Source: Perilla frutescens
Taxonomy: Eukaryota; Streptophyta; Magnoliopsida; Lamiales; Lamiaceae
Reading direction: 5' to 3'
DNA: 64,000 nucleotides
Assembly: GCA_026008535.1 (NCBI GenBank)
Contig: BRKX01000009.1
Location: 44,265,001-44,329,000 of the forward strand
Positions within the stretch are counted from its first letter, which is position 1. Every line of letters begins with the position of its first letter. Below are positions 46,080-57,905 of this stretch, piece by piece. The notes beneath the pieces were generated by a model. It made no database searches, had not been told where the DNA came from, and saw nothing but the letters and a program-made list of their open reading frames with translations. The translations under genes were made by a program, and so were the position numbers.

Positions 46080-48173
46080 CTGCTCCAGCCCTCTTCATTC
46101 TCTCCCTCATCTCTCTCACTCACTCGTCTCAACGATTCTAAACAGTAAACTCTCTCAATCTCTCCACTCTCAACGGCTTTACTCTCTCGACTCTCGATCT
46201 CGGCCCAACCCCTCTTTCTTTGTCGTCTCTCTTTCTATCTATCTTCCACCTGCCAGCAATCTGCATCCCGCATTCGGCGATTCGTGATTTTGGCATCTTG
46301 CAATTTAAATGTAAGTTCTTTTTTTTTTTTGGTGTCAAGATTGTTTTTTATATATCTATTTTTTGTGTGTTTTGGACTTTGGTGGATATTGAATGTATGT
46401 TGCATTTATAAACTGAGTCGTTGTTGTTGTTGTATGTGTCTTGTTGCTCGGGAATCGGGATATTACTTCTACGCCTAAATAATACGTCGGGGAGAATTAG
46501 GGTGTCTGAAAGAGCTGTTTGAGAAATAGAGCATTGTTTGGATTATTGAACATTACTCTGATTCAAAGATTATAATATTTATCTTTATTCTTTGATTGAA
46601 TCATTATTTGGATGATCAGTAGTGTGCTGTGTGCAAATCTTTTGGTTCATTTAAGTTCATCTTGATCTTTACTGTTAGGTTTTGCTATTTTGTGATTTGT
46701 TCTTACTTGAAAAGTTTTGGATTACAATTACAATTCATTCATGTTCATCCCAATCCATGGTAATGGCCCACTGCATCATATTTGGATGAGCAGTAGTGTG
46801 CAAATCTTTTGTTTCGTTTGTTTCCTCTCTATTTATCTCAATTTACTTCGGCTTTAACTTCATCACTTTGCCGCTGTTAGCCGAGCGCCGCCTCTTAACC
46901 GCTCGTCTCCCCCACAATTTATTTTTTGCTTCGCTTTGCCCCGTCTTCAATCTTCATCACTGCCGCTGTCTGTTGAGTGCCACCTCATCGCTGCGCGACT
47001 GCAGTGAATATTCGTTACATGTCAAAGGATACGTTCTAGATATCTCGCTAGGCTGTCATTGCCATCTCCATCGAGGAGTAAGTGTCAAGCCATTTTCGTG
47101 TGGTTTCTTGCTACAAAAACTGTAAATAGGGATGGATTTTATTTGCATTTATATAACAAAAAAATCAAATCAAATATGAGAAACCAATTGAATTTGATTT
47201 TTGAATTGCAACTGCCTTCAAATTGTTTATGGGCATCAATGTTTTTTCTCTTATCTCGAAAATAAATGATTAATCATACGGTAATTATGGACTTCAATTT
47301 TTTGCTTATTTTGATTTTTTTCAATGCTTCTAAGATTCTAATAGCAATCAAATGTGAAACCCGTATGTAATTCATTGTATACAGGGAATTGGCGTTGTGA
47401 ATGTTATGAAATAAAATACCACGATGTCTATTTTAGCTTCTTCTTCTTTTTTTTTTTTAATTTATTTCATGTGAGAGAACAGCAAATTTGTGAATGTTTT
47501 GGGGTATATATGAATGAGTGCTTGTGTTTTTTTTTTTTTTATACTTCATGCTGCAAGACCATGAAAAGATTTATGTTTCGATTTTCAAAGCTTGTGAGTG
47601 ATGCGCTCCAGCTTAGCAAATCTGACTGATAATATCTTGTACTTGAGTTCCAATTATTGCTTCTTCAGGGTAATTCGCGTGGTAGACAAACATTTTTTGC
47701 ATGGGGCTGGGATATTACTCTTTTCGAGTCGATCCCACATAGTAGAAGTTGAATGAACTGGATATGCATAAGGTGGAATGCATCAATTTTGCATTGAGTT
47801 TGATAATTTTCTTGTTAATGACGATTAGGATATACCATGGTCTTGATCAAGGGTAATCATTCTTTTCCTCTGTTGGTACTTGGTTTGCTTGTGCTTTGAC
47901 TTATTTTATCCCACATATTGTTCACTATTCCTGCTTGCAAAACTTATTTTTCCTCTACTTCATCTTGATCACATTACTAAAAAAAGGCATTGAAGCATAA
48001 TCTATAATATATAGTTCGAATTTCATTATAGTTATATCTGTGCTTTAGACTATTGTTTTGAATTGTTGGTGGCTTTAGGCTTAGCTGAAATACTTTTGTT
48101 CTTTGTTTTTTTTTTTTATATATCATAGAGGAATTCTATTGGGGTTTGAAATTATTGATTGAAGAAAAGGTTC
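46080..48173 (+). other. Probable 5' UTR region of CCMH with introns
   Basis: Pyrimidine-rich UTR-like sequence (ctctctcactcactcgtctc) is followed by a good donor (aaat/gtaagttc at 46310). Between there and the start codon no coding region is visible. A GC-richer patch at 46860-47060 looks UTR- or exon-like. An in-frame TGA at 48156 shows that the coding sequence starts after it. Confidence 0.4.
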
Positions 48174-49241
48174 ATGGAGAAAGAAGATGATGTTAGACAA
48201 GAGCGAGTGGTGGAAGCACGAGCCAGAAATATAAGCCATAATGTGCGGTGCACTGAATGCGGTAGTCAATCCATTGAAGACTCACAAGCTGACATTGCCA
48301 TTCTCCTTCGCAAGGTGCGGTGCAAATTGTTAGCTTTTTACCTGGAGCTTCATTCTTTCTTGTTAGAGCTTTTAAATTTGGAAATCATTTATGTGCCAAG
48401 GTTAATAAGTTGTAGGCAATCTTGTTTTGCTGTGAACAGTATACTGCAGTTAGTTAGTTCATTCCTTATGTTCATCATCACTTTGTTTGTAGAAAGAAGA
48501 TAAATTGTCAGATTAGAGGTTGATGCTGTATGCAATAATAATGAAAAGAAAGCCTGTGCATTTTGTAAATTTATTAATTTAGAACCCTAATTGATGATCA
48601 GATAGCATTCTTAATGTTCAGTTGTGCAAGAGTTTGGTTATTTCCTTTTTCACTTCCATTTCTAGTGTGAAATGTTGATAACATAGTCTTTTGTCAACTA
48701 TCTAAGAAATTCAAACAGATTGTTCTTAACTTCTTATACTAATCCTAGGATGATTATTCGAGGTGATTTTTTTTCCTTGTACATGTGTTTTGTGGGCACT
48801 CGATTTGATACCATGTGCATTTCTGCATTAGTTAATACGAGATGAAATACGGTCTGGTAAAAACGACAAAGAGATCTACAAGAAGCTGGAGGAAGATTTT
48901 GGTGAGACAGTGCTTTATACACCCAAATTTGATATACAAACAGCAGCTATATGGCTGGCACCGGTTAGTTAAATGATGCATTGAATTTATTCTATAATTT
49001 CATGTTCATCTCCCAGTTTCCTCACTAATGTAGATGATGGAAAATCTGAAAACAGCTGACGCTTACTGGTGGCGCTGTAGCAATATGGGCGTTTAAGAGG
49101 TACAGGCGAAAGAATAACGTGCACATTATGGCCTTAGACCTTGTGAGAGGAGTCCCATTAACGCCCAAGGAGAAGGAGACAATGCTTGAGCTTCTCACGC
49201 CGCCTTCTACTAGATGGTGGGGAAAATGGCTTCCGCGATGA
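48174..49241 (+). CDS. CCMH: Cytochrome c-type biogenesis protein CcmH, mitochondrial
   Basis: Three exons (48174-48314, 48832-48963, 49056-49241) in agreeing phase encode 152 residues, near the 159 of Arabidopsis CCMH. CcmH is an inner-membrane protein facing the intermembrane space; with CcmF it reduces apocytochrome c cysteines for heme attachment. The protein has ARNISHNVRCTECGSQSIED, with the redox RCxxC motif at residues 26-29, then ADIAILLRK/LIRDEI, ETVLYTPKFDIQTAAIWLAP, a single membrane helix around LTLTGGAVAIWAF, and MALDLVRGVPLTPKE. The ATG at 48174 is chosen because an in-frame TGA lies 18 bases upstream. No N-terminal presequence is obvious, as in known plant CCMH. Splice sites are canonical. 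Confidence 0.93.
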
Positions 49242-50121
49242 CTTGAGAGTCTCGACATTGGGTCTAGTTGCAAATTTGATGTTAGAGAGAGCAGTAACGC
49301 TTTGGTTTATCTGTTTGAGCAGGCCTTAAGTTTTGGAGAAACATGTATTTATTTATCGTATACTTGAAATGAGTTCCCCTCTCTCCCTCTCTCTCTCATA
49401 TGCTTGATGCTGAGCGTTTCGAAGACCATCAATTCATCACTGAAGCCAAAATTATTCATGTTCCTCTGTTTCCACTAAAAAGAAAGAAAGAAACGGCCTG
49501 TCCACTTTGATTTTGTAAAGTGTGTGTTACATAACTGATTTCGCAAATCTTATGATCGCTGGCCTTTTGGGTTTGAAGCATTGTTTTTAAATTGCGTTTT
49601 TACTATTTAGTTCGAATTAGAATATATGAATTAAGTGGTTTTCTTTTTATATTGTTAATGATGATTTGACGGATGTTCCAATTCGGTAAAATGCAATCAG
49701 TTTCGATGAAAATGACTTTTGCTTTTAAATGAAAAAACAAAGGATTTTCCATTAACTCTAATTTTACATGCGCACCATTATTTGCAAATGGAAAGTCAAC
49801 CATAAAATGTGAGTACGTTAAGATGTACAATTGAAGAAAATCTGCAGCTACAGGGAAACACACACAAAAGTCAGAATAAACAACAAAAAATGGAAGGATT
49901 ATTAGCCGCTAACAATGACTAAAAACTTGATCGTATCCATATCATGGGACCCTTGTACTTGCAAGTTGTTAATTAAAACGTCAACAAAAAAGAAAATTCC
50001 CAGCTAGCTAGTTGACTTTGATTTAATTTTACACTTTGTCATCTCATATAAACTAGAAAAATGAGTTTCAAATGTGTGAATAAACAAACCATAGCTCCCA
50101 ATTGTTGATCGTAGGTTAAGC
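49242..50121. other. 3' UTR of CCMH and promoter region of the CNR gene
   Basis: A (CT)n tract lies at 49377-49399. The rest is AT-rich with no gene. A TATA-like catataaac at 50045-50053, 70 bp before the next start codon, may be the CNR core promoter. Confidence 0.4.
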
Positions 50122-51136
50122 ATGGGAAGAGTGGAGGCGGCTGAGCAAGTTGAAAGTCCGGCTAAGGGCGTGGCGGTAGGGGCCCCGGCCCCGGCCCCGG
50201 CCCCGTACACTCATCAATTCGTCGGAAGGCCATGGAGCTCTGGACTATTTGATTGCCATCTAGACCAAACAAATGGTATCATGTATTACCTTTTTTATTT
50301 CCTTTCAATCCTATGTATAGCCACTAGAATTAATGATTTTGTATCAACTTATGTTTCATTATGGAATAAGAAATCTAGTTTTTCTAGGAGTTAAATACAC
50401 TTATTAGCCTTGGTAATAATCTTGGGATTTTGTGACAGAATATATTGGTTTAATTAAGGATTGCTGAATTTGTTTTTATGAATAAATTTAACTATAAAAT
50501 CTGAGCTTCTCTATCTTCTTGCAGCTATGATGACGGCGTTTTTACCCTGCGTCACATTCGGACAGATAGCAGAGGTCATGGATGCAGGGGAAATGAGTGA
50601 GCTACCCCTTAAACATACATATATATTACTTCACTGTCCAAATTAATTTTAATTATATGAAATAACATATAAAGCCAAAAGTGTAATAATGGTTGATGAT
50701 GAATGCAGGTTGTCCCTTGGGGAGTTTCATATACATGTTAATGATGCCTGCCATTTGCTCTCAATGGATCATGGGATCCAAGTACAGAAGCAAGCTGAGG
50801 AGCCGATACGGGCTAGTCGAGGCGCCCTATCAAGACGTCGTCTCCCACATTTTCTGCTCTTGCTGCTCCCTCTGCCAGGAGTTTAGAGAGCTTAAGAGTA
50901 GAGGCCTTGATCCAGCTCTTGGTAACATATAAATATATATATATATATATATACATTAGATTTTCTATTGCAAATTAAATGTGTAGATGCATTGTTGTAT
51001 GTGTTCGATGATTAATAATATGTGCTAACTGCATGCAGGGTGGAATGGAATTGTTGCTGAGCAGCAAGCAATGCAGTATGGGAGTGAGCAGCCAAACCAA
51101 CCTCCCCCAGTTCAAGCTATGTCCAACTATAATTAA
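50122..51136 (+). CDS. PLAC8 family protein (cell number regulator / plant cadmium resistance type)
   Basis: Four exons (50122-50275, 50525-50596, 50709-50921, 51039-51136) encode 178 residues with matching phases. PLAC8/CNR/PCR proteins are small membrane proteins linked to organ size and to metal export at the plasma membrane. Visible parts: an Ala-Pro repeat (about residues 25-28), PWSSGLFDC, PCVTFGQIAEVMDAG, a hydrophobic stretch GSFIYMLMMPAICSQWIMG, RSKLRSRYGL, then CSCCSLCQEFRELKSRG and a C-terminal GWNG. The family's CLxxxxCPC motif is reduced: the segment reads AMMTAFLPC, so the first cysteine and the one before Pro are missing. Metal transport by such a protein is therefore doubtful. 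Splice sites are all GT-AG. Confidence 0.9.
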
Positions 51137-51719
51137 TTAATTCTCATCTTTTCTTTTTCTAATAAGGTTGTCGTTTTTTTTCTTTTTCTTTCATTGCCAA
51201 TTTGGCATTGTGATGTATACGGAAGATAGATGTGTGCTTATTTTTTTCAAGTTATACTGTATTTTGTCATTTTTAGGGGCATGCAAATTATAGCTTATGT
51301 TTCTTTTTCTTTTTTAAAATCTATCACAAAAATGTCATTACTTATGACTAATCATGTTATATAAGTCCTAAACTATTCACAAATTAACTAATACATTTTT
51401 CTTAAGAATCAAATTCGGTGACTGAAAGTCCACGTAACTGTTAATAATTTCTTGAAGAAGTATGATTAAATCCAATTATTTGAAAAATTGTGAAGTTAGG
51501 GTTCAGAATATAATAAGAGTACATATATACAAGGTATTGAATTATTGATTTCTGCATTAGTCGTTGAAATTTGATTGTCTGAATAGAGTTATTAATTTAT
51601 CAATAATTTAGGAAATAATGTATAACTAGTGATTAGACTCACAAATTTCATAGATTAATTTTATCATATATATATATGAGGAGTTTAAAGCTAGGTATAT
51701 TGTAGAATCTCTCGTCTCT
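51137..51719. other. 3' UTR of the CNR gene and intergenic
   Basis: T-rich 3' UTR-like sequence to about 51300, then AT-rich DNA with no gene. Confidence 0.5.
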
Positions 51720-51843
51720 TTAAATAAGGAAAATAAACCGCTATATATAAACCGCTCATACCTAGTGGTGCTGGTGGTAAGATTTGAACTTGAGACCTTT
51801 GATCTCAAGATAACATCATTCTACCACTAGGTCATTCTCAAAT
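51700..51843 (-). mobile_element. tRNA-derived SINE candidate
   Basis: On the minus strand from 51843 the sequence reads gaatgacctagtggtagaatgatg, similar to a pol III A box (tagtggtagaatg). About 30 bases further is aagttcaaatcttacc, a weak B box (consensus ggttcgaatcc). Many plant SINEs have this head. The 3' end and target duplication are unclear. Confidence 0.4.
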
Positions 51844-53475
51844 GGACAATAAACGGCTATATTAACAAGACGAAATGAGTATATATAAAAAAACACATAA
51901 ATCGATTAAAATCTTATTTTTCAACAAACATATATAAATAGAATAAAATCTTATAATTTGTGATATCACACCACCCAAACAAAAACTCATTAAACCACCG
52001 TTGATATAGCTGACCACAATTGAATGTTGCGGCGTCCACGCTACAAAACCGCAATGTCAATTGTCACGTGGATGGTAATTAAATAGTGGAAAACTCGACC
52101 TTACATTTCATGCGTAGTCGAGGTGTAAAATTCCAGAGACGAGAATCGAGATTCTATGTTCTAATTTTTTATTCATAATATTTATTATTAAAATACAAAT
52201 TAATATAATCTACTCAATTATAATTAACAATTATTATTCTTCTTCTTTTTTGTGTATGTGGACATGTGTTGATTTATGAATGTGTACTGTGGGGTAATGC
52301 CTACACATAACACATGTATATATATGGTTGGATTTTCCATAAACAATACTGAATTCTTGGAAAGAAAAAAAGAAAAAGAATACAATTGTGTTTGTTCCTA
52401 TGAATAGCGTAATGGGCGTAATGTCCTAGTAATAATTGATTAATGATATAGTTCGAGAATTGAGATCACAACGGTAACTTACTCTTGTCATTAAAATAAA
52501 AAAGAAAAAGAGAAAAAAATGCCATTGACTCATCACTCATGGATTCAAGTTCCACAAATGCCTTTTAGTTTTAGATCATAAATTCATAGTGTTATGTACA
52601 ATACACCACGCGTACTGTAGTAATTATATACTAATTTAATAAACATTTTTATTAAATTTGGAATGAAATTAATATTTCCACTCAATACAAATTTTGGCAT
52701 GTGATTATAATTTATTAACGAACCGAAACTTTTTGTTGATATGTTAATTTCCTAATTTCTACGTTTCATTCTCATTTTACATAAAAATTAAATCCAAAAA
52801 TCGTCGTAGATGAATTTATAATAAACCATTCAACGAAATTTATAAACAATAAAGCGGAAAATTAAAGATGGTAGTAAAAAAATATCTTGTTAGTTATTGA
52901 AATTATGACAACTACGCTATTTATTGAAACCACACTTGTGTTACCAACTCATCCATATTTATGTATAGTAAATGATATTACCTGTATACATTTATTGTGC
53001 ACAAAAATATATTATAATGGTTAGAAATGTAATATAATGTAATCGACGTACTGCAAGAAAAGAAACCCTATTCTCATAGCATCCACTAATTTGATTTGCT
53101 AATTTTACAATAAATATCTTTTTCTATATTAAGAAAAAAAGTATGCATTATATAAATCTATGATTTGGCACATGGTATAACAAAAGGGTGTTTTTGGCTC
53201 TAAAATTGACTAAATTATATTTTTTTTTAAAAAAATATTATGAATTAAGGTGATTGATTTTACAATTTTGTTGTCCAAAATGACCTAATTATTTTTTAAA
53301 CATGGAGAAAAAAAAAATGTTTGTGCATCAGAATTTATTATTTCACATTTAAATGATATTATTCAAATAACAGTATCACAAAATTACATTCCATAGTCAA
53401 CGTATTATTCCTTCCCAAATACCCAAATAATAGAAAACACTACATTAAAAAAGAGGCATCTCAGACTGAAGACTG
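51844..53475. other. Intergenic, no gene seen
   Basis: AT-rich, with (A/G)-rich runs near 52365 and 52500. No coding pattern or repeat structure recognised. Confidence 0.5.
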
Positions 53476-53478
53476 TTA

Positions 53479-54218
53479 GACCATCTTTATCGGCAGCAAC
53501 CAGTGAGGGTGGTCGACCCCACGTATGCAAACAAAAAAAAATGTGTAATGCCTATGGATTGTCGACCGCAGAGACCAAACAACCGTCGTTCCCTCTCTCT
53601 CCTCTCTCTATTCTCTTTCTCTCATCCAATATGATTGAGACACTTGTCTCCATTCTATTGGATATATAAATTTTATTTAGATAAATAGTAATATGCATAT
53701 ATTTTTTTTATACAATACATTAAAAAAAATTAAAGAATTACCGAAATTCGTATTTTTTTCATTCTCTATAAATAGATATCAATTTTGCTATATTTTCACA
53801 CACTTCACAAATTATACAATCGAATTGCACTCATATACTGTTGTTCTATCAAATTATACTATCAGATTGTACTCATATATTATTGTTCTGTCTAATTATA
53901 TTATCGTTTTGTATTTTATCATATTGTCTATTTTATATAAGTTTGTTATTTTATGTTGTTACAATTTTCAATAATAATAATAATAGTTTATTTTAATTCT
54001 AATTAATTATATTATATTTATTAATAAAAGAAAAATAAAAATAATATATAATGTTGTGGTTGGGTGTTCGGGGTCGTTTCTGATAAATTATCAAATTGTA
54101 TGTGGTGGTTGAGTTGGGTTGGGTAGAATATTGGTGATGCAGAAGAGAGGAAAATTAATTAAATATTGAGGCTATTTGTTTAGTTGGAGTGTTTGTCCGG
54201 TTGCTGATAATGGTAGTC
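53479..54218. mobile_element. PIF/Harbinger MITE with TTA duplications
   Basis: The ends GACCATCTTTATCGGCAGCAACC and GGTTGCTGATAATGGTAGTC are inverted, and TTA lies on both sides (53476-53478, 54219-54221). The 740-bp body is colinear with the inverse of the 8932-9762 MITE (for example ccattctattggatatataaat and aatacgaattttgat-type strings in opposite sense). It belongs to the same family, with no ORF. Confidence 0.8.
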
Positions 54219-54221
54219 TTA

Positions 54222-54372
54222 AGTGTTTAGGGTGGTTGCTGATAAACTATCAAATTGTATGTGATTGGGTCGGGTAGAATATTGTTGATGCGAAAAAGAG
54301 ATAAATTAATTAAATATTGAGGCTATTTGTTTAGTTTGAGTGTTTGTCCGGTTGCTAATAATGGTAGTCTTA
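54222..54372. repeat. Duplicated Harbinger right end, then inverted copy
   Basis: The 150 bp ending ccggttgctaataatggtagtc TTA (54370-54372) repeat 54087-54221 in direct orientation. The sequence after 54373 (aatatttaattaatttatctc…) is the inverse of the same end. The three ends therefore form a tandem plus palindromic junction. Confidence 0.75.
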
Positions 54373-56144
54373 AATATTTAATTAATTTATCTCTTTTCCG
54401 TATCACCAATATTCTACCCAACCCAACCATATACAATTTGATAGTTTATCAGCAACCACCCTAAACACCCAACCACAACATTATATATTATTTTTTCTTT
54501 TCTTTTATTAATAAATATAATATAAATAATTTGAATTAAAATAAATAATTATTATTATTGAAAATTGTAACAACACAAAATAACAAACTTTTAAAAAATA
54601 GACAATATGATAAAATACAAAATAAACAAAATAAGAACATAAATAACAATAAACTCAGCATGAATTGAAATAAAACAAATGATAATTAAAATAGATGAAA
54701 AAAATATAAATTTAGTTTTGAGTGCCGAATTTGTGCCATATATGCTCAATCAAGTCGTCACGAAGAATGGCGTGAGCTTCTCGATTGTGAAGTTGTGACC
54801 TAGTTTCCATATAGCTCGACAAGATTGTAATCCTCTCCGTAGAATAAACGAGATTGTTTTCTTCTTCTTAATCTTTACTTCGTTGATTATTCTGTCTAAC
54901 TCAATCTTTTATAAATTCCTTCTATAAATTTCGTCGGATCATGATAGTTTAGGTAAGTGCTGATTTCATCCTCCACTATCATATTATGCATGATGATGCA
55001 AGCAATCATTATTTTTCTAATAATGTTACAATCATAAATAAGACATGAATGTTTGATAAAAGCAAAACGAGCTTGTAGAACACCAAATGCTCGCTCAACA
55101 TCTTTGTGGGCTGCCTCTTGATGTTGAGCAAATAATTGGTGCTTCTGAATTTGTAGAGCAGGAATAGATTTGATAAATGCTACCCATTCAGGATATATGT
55201 CATCAGTTAAATAATATCCCATATTTTTTTTCTTTGTCATTTACAACATAATTGACCTTTGGTGCCCGACCTTCTAAAATATCATCAAATAGAGGAGATT
55301 AATCAAGTACATTGATATCATTTTTCAAACTCAGATTTCTGAAAAATGCGTGCCAGATCCATAGATCTTGCGACTCAACTGCTTCCAAAATTATTGTTGG
55401 GCTACTGCATCTTCCTGCATATTGCCTTGCCTATGAGGTAGGATAATTTTTCCATTCACAATGCATGCAGTCAATACTTCCCAATATACTTGGGAAACCG
55501 CATTGTTCTCCAACATGAAGAAGAGTTGCGATGTCTTCTTTAGTGGGCTTTCTGAGGTACTCATCACCAAAGTTAGAAATTGCACCTTTAATGAATTTGA
55601 TAACCGATTGAAGAATGAGTTGTGCGCTCATTCGTAAGTATTTATCATGCAAGTCTGTTGATGATCCATATGCTAACACCCTCATAGTTGCAATACATTT
55701 TTGAATCGCAGACATATCTAGACGACCAGTGGCATTAGTCCGTTGCTGGAAAAATTCATCGGTGGCAACGAGCCTGCTCATTATACGTTCGAACAATGGC
55801 TTTCGCATGCGATACCTTGTTCGAAACATTTCCAGCGGATATATTGGGTCTTCTGCAAAGTACTACTCGAATACACTTTCATGACCCTTCTCGCGTATTC
55901 GTTCAATGTAACGCCTTGGAGCTCTAACATGATGATTGGTAGGTTGTAACGATAGTTCAGCAGCATGAATGATCACATCTTCGATGATGGGTCGACTCTC
56001 TGATTTTGTTCAGTAATGCTTGTTGCCCATTCATCATCATCGAGGAAATTGGAAGCATCAAAACTTGAACCTAATGCCATTTTTTAAGGTAGATTCAATA
56101 TTTGGGTTGGAAAATATAAATAAAATTTATGTGCATCTTCTATG

Positions 56145-56147
<3 letters not shown>
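54373..56147 (-). mobile_element. Harbinger element with broken transposase, missing clear termini
   Basis: The left part (54373-54800) is nearly identical to the left 430 bp of the 8932-9762 MITE. A decayed transposase gene follows, and the element fades into a (TA)n tract at 56148. The outer TIR of the right side was not found, so it seems truncated. It represents the autonomous source type of the MITEs in this window. Confidence 0.65.
54712..56080 (-). pseudogene. PIF/Harbinger transposase (HARBI1/ALP1-like nuclease), degenerate
   Basis: From an ATG at 56080 the minus strand reads MALGSSFDASNFLDDDEW. After a frameshift near 56000 come PRRYIERIREKGHE, then a stop near 55855, YFAEDPIYPLEMFRTRYRM, FPSILGSIDCMHCEWKN (first catalytic Asp), a stop near 55431, the DINVLD block (second Asp), DDIYPEWVAFIKS, DVERAFGVLQARF (catalytic Glu) and CIIMHNMIVEDE. 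A C-terminal piece HAILRDDLIEHIW ends at 54712. This is a complete-length DDE nuclease of the ALP1/HARBI1 family with several stops and shifts, hence dead. The Myb-like second protein of the family is not next to it. Confidence 0.88.

Positions 56148-56183
<36 letters not shown>
56148..56183. repeat. (TA)n microsatellite
   Basis: About 36 bases of uninterrupted TA repeats. Confidence 0.9.
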
Positions 56184-56188
<5 letters not shown>

Positions 56189-56370
56189 AACCTTTTAATA
56201 TTTCTCATATTTTTTTAAAAGTGACATGCTCACATGCACATGAATGACAGTGAAGCATTTTTTCTCACATGCACGTTATTAAAGTAGTAATTGTTATGAA
56301 AGTGACATGACAATTGTTGCTTGGATGATATTGAATTCACATGCACGTTATTAAGGCATTGTGTTAATTA

Positions 56371-57110
56371 GACTATCCACATCAGTGACCTTCATCCAAT
56401 CCAACCTTCATATAAAATATAAATTTCTCTCTCCTCCACATCCACAACCTCCAACTTTATATAATTTACTCCATTAGTGACCTTCATCCAACCGAACCTT
56501 CAAATAAAATATTAATTTCTCGTTTTCTTTCAACCTACGTAAAATATTTATCATTTCATTTTTTTAATAAGAACATATTAAAATAATATTTTTCACTTAC
56601 ATTTAGAAAAATCTTAATTAATTTATTAGATTTTTTTTAATTCAAAATTTGTTGATCTTCTGGATTTGGAAAATTTTATGGGTGAAAATATGATCCAAAG
56701 TTTGGAAAATTTTGGGAGTCATCATAATAATTTGGATGATTTTGATCCATAACTTAAAATGAAGAAGAAATGTGAGATTATGAATTTGAGGAAAAGATAG
56801 TTTTAGGTTGTGTGTAAAAACATATCAATATTAGGTTCTATTTATAGATAATTTTTTTATTATGTATTTTGATATAATTTTAATTTTTTAATTTTTTATA
56901 ATTATATAAAATATTTATAATTTAAAGTAAACTATATATACATATGACACCCAATTAGAGGGTGCCACATGGCAAATAAATTAGCTGCAGCCTCCAAATC
57001 AGCCATCCGCCTCAAGTCACACATAAACATAAACTTTGAATTATTTTTCTTTTTCCAAATTTTGTCATGTAGCTGTGACTATTTAGCAAGAGTCACCGAT
57101 GGGGAAAGTC
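56371..57110. mobile_element. Harbinger-type MITE with TTA duplications and ORF1 relic
   Basis: The ends GACTATCCACATCAGTGACC and AGTCACCGATGGGGAAAGTC are imperfect inverted repeats flanked by TTA (56368-56370; 57111-57113). On the minus strand an ATG at 56750 starts MDQNHPNYYDDSQNFPNFG, the style of the N-terminus of the Myb-like ORF1 protein of Harbinger elements, followed soon by stops. It is a second, separate Harbinger subfamily in the window. Confidence 0.7.
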
Positions 57111-57446
57111 TTATGAAAGTGACATGACAATTGGTGTTTGGATGACAGTGAAAGTCAGATGTACTTTAGTAAAACATTATGTTTATTATGAAAGTGACAT
57201 GACAAATGGTGCTTGAATGACAGTGAAAGTCATGACAAATGGTGCTTGAATGACAGTGAAAGTCAGATGTACTTTAGTAAAACATTATGTTTATTATGAA
57301 AGTGACATGACAAATGGTGCTTGAATGACAGTGAAAGTCATGACAAATGGTGCTTGAATGACAGTGAAAGTCACATGTACTTTAGTAAAACATTATGTTT
57401 ATTATGAAAGTGACATGACAATTGGTGCTTGAATGACAATGAAATC
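57105..57446 (+). repeat. Tandem repeats of about 74-109 bp
   Basis: ttatgaaagtgacatgacaa starts at 57111, 57185, 57293 and 57402. The unit includes ttgaatgacagtgaaagtc and atgtactttagtaaaacattatgtttat. Related single copies lie at 56210-56340, on the other side of the 56371-57110 MITE, so the MITE inserted into a pre-existing copy. Confidence 0.75.
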
Positions 57447-57905
57447 ACGTGTAAAGAATCGTGTTTTTCTCACAAAACTAATCGGTGATCATTATCCCCC
57501 ATAAAATTTAGTAGCAATGGCATTTACTTATCATTCTTGAATTTAATGCGTACTAGTTCTGTTTGTTTGTTTTTTTTTTTTTTTTTTTTTTCCTTTTTTG
57601 CTTTTTTGTAGTTTTAGCTTCACAAAATAAAATTTGTTCAGTTTAACATTGTCCGATAAATTTTGTTGCTTTTCGACCAAACCACCCCACCCCACCACAC
57701 CCCACGGCCACACCCAAACTGCCACTTCGAAACCCCATTTCGGAAACAGCAACATACTCTCCACGAAATCGAAATCGAAATCAAGAACCCCGTCATGAAG
57801 ATTCAAGAATCTCACGTCGTCGCCAAGAAATGGAGTGGGATTGGGACGCCATTTGTCAATTAAAATACGTAACTAATCTTTCATAAATTCAGACCACCTA
57901 ATTAG
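57447..57905 (+). other. Promoter and 5' UTR region of AAE13
   Basis: A poly-T run at 57569-57591, then a C-rich stretch (ccaccccaccccaccacacccc, 57682-57703) and UTR-like sequence up to the ATG at 57906. No TATA box is certain. Confidence 0.4.

Noticed and set aside
57663..57863. 66-codon ORF upstream of AAE13
   Set aside because: It overlaps the UTR-like C-rich segment, lacks similarity and is out of context; at most an upstream ORF in the 5' UTR.
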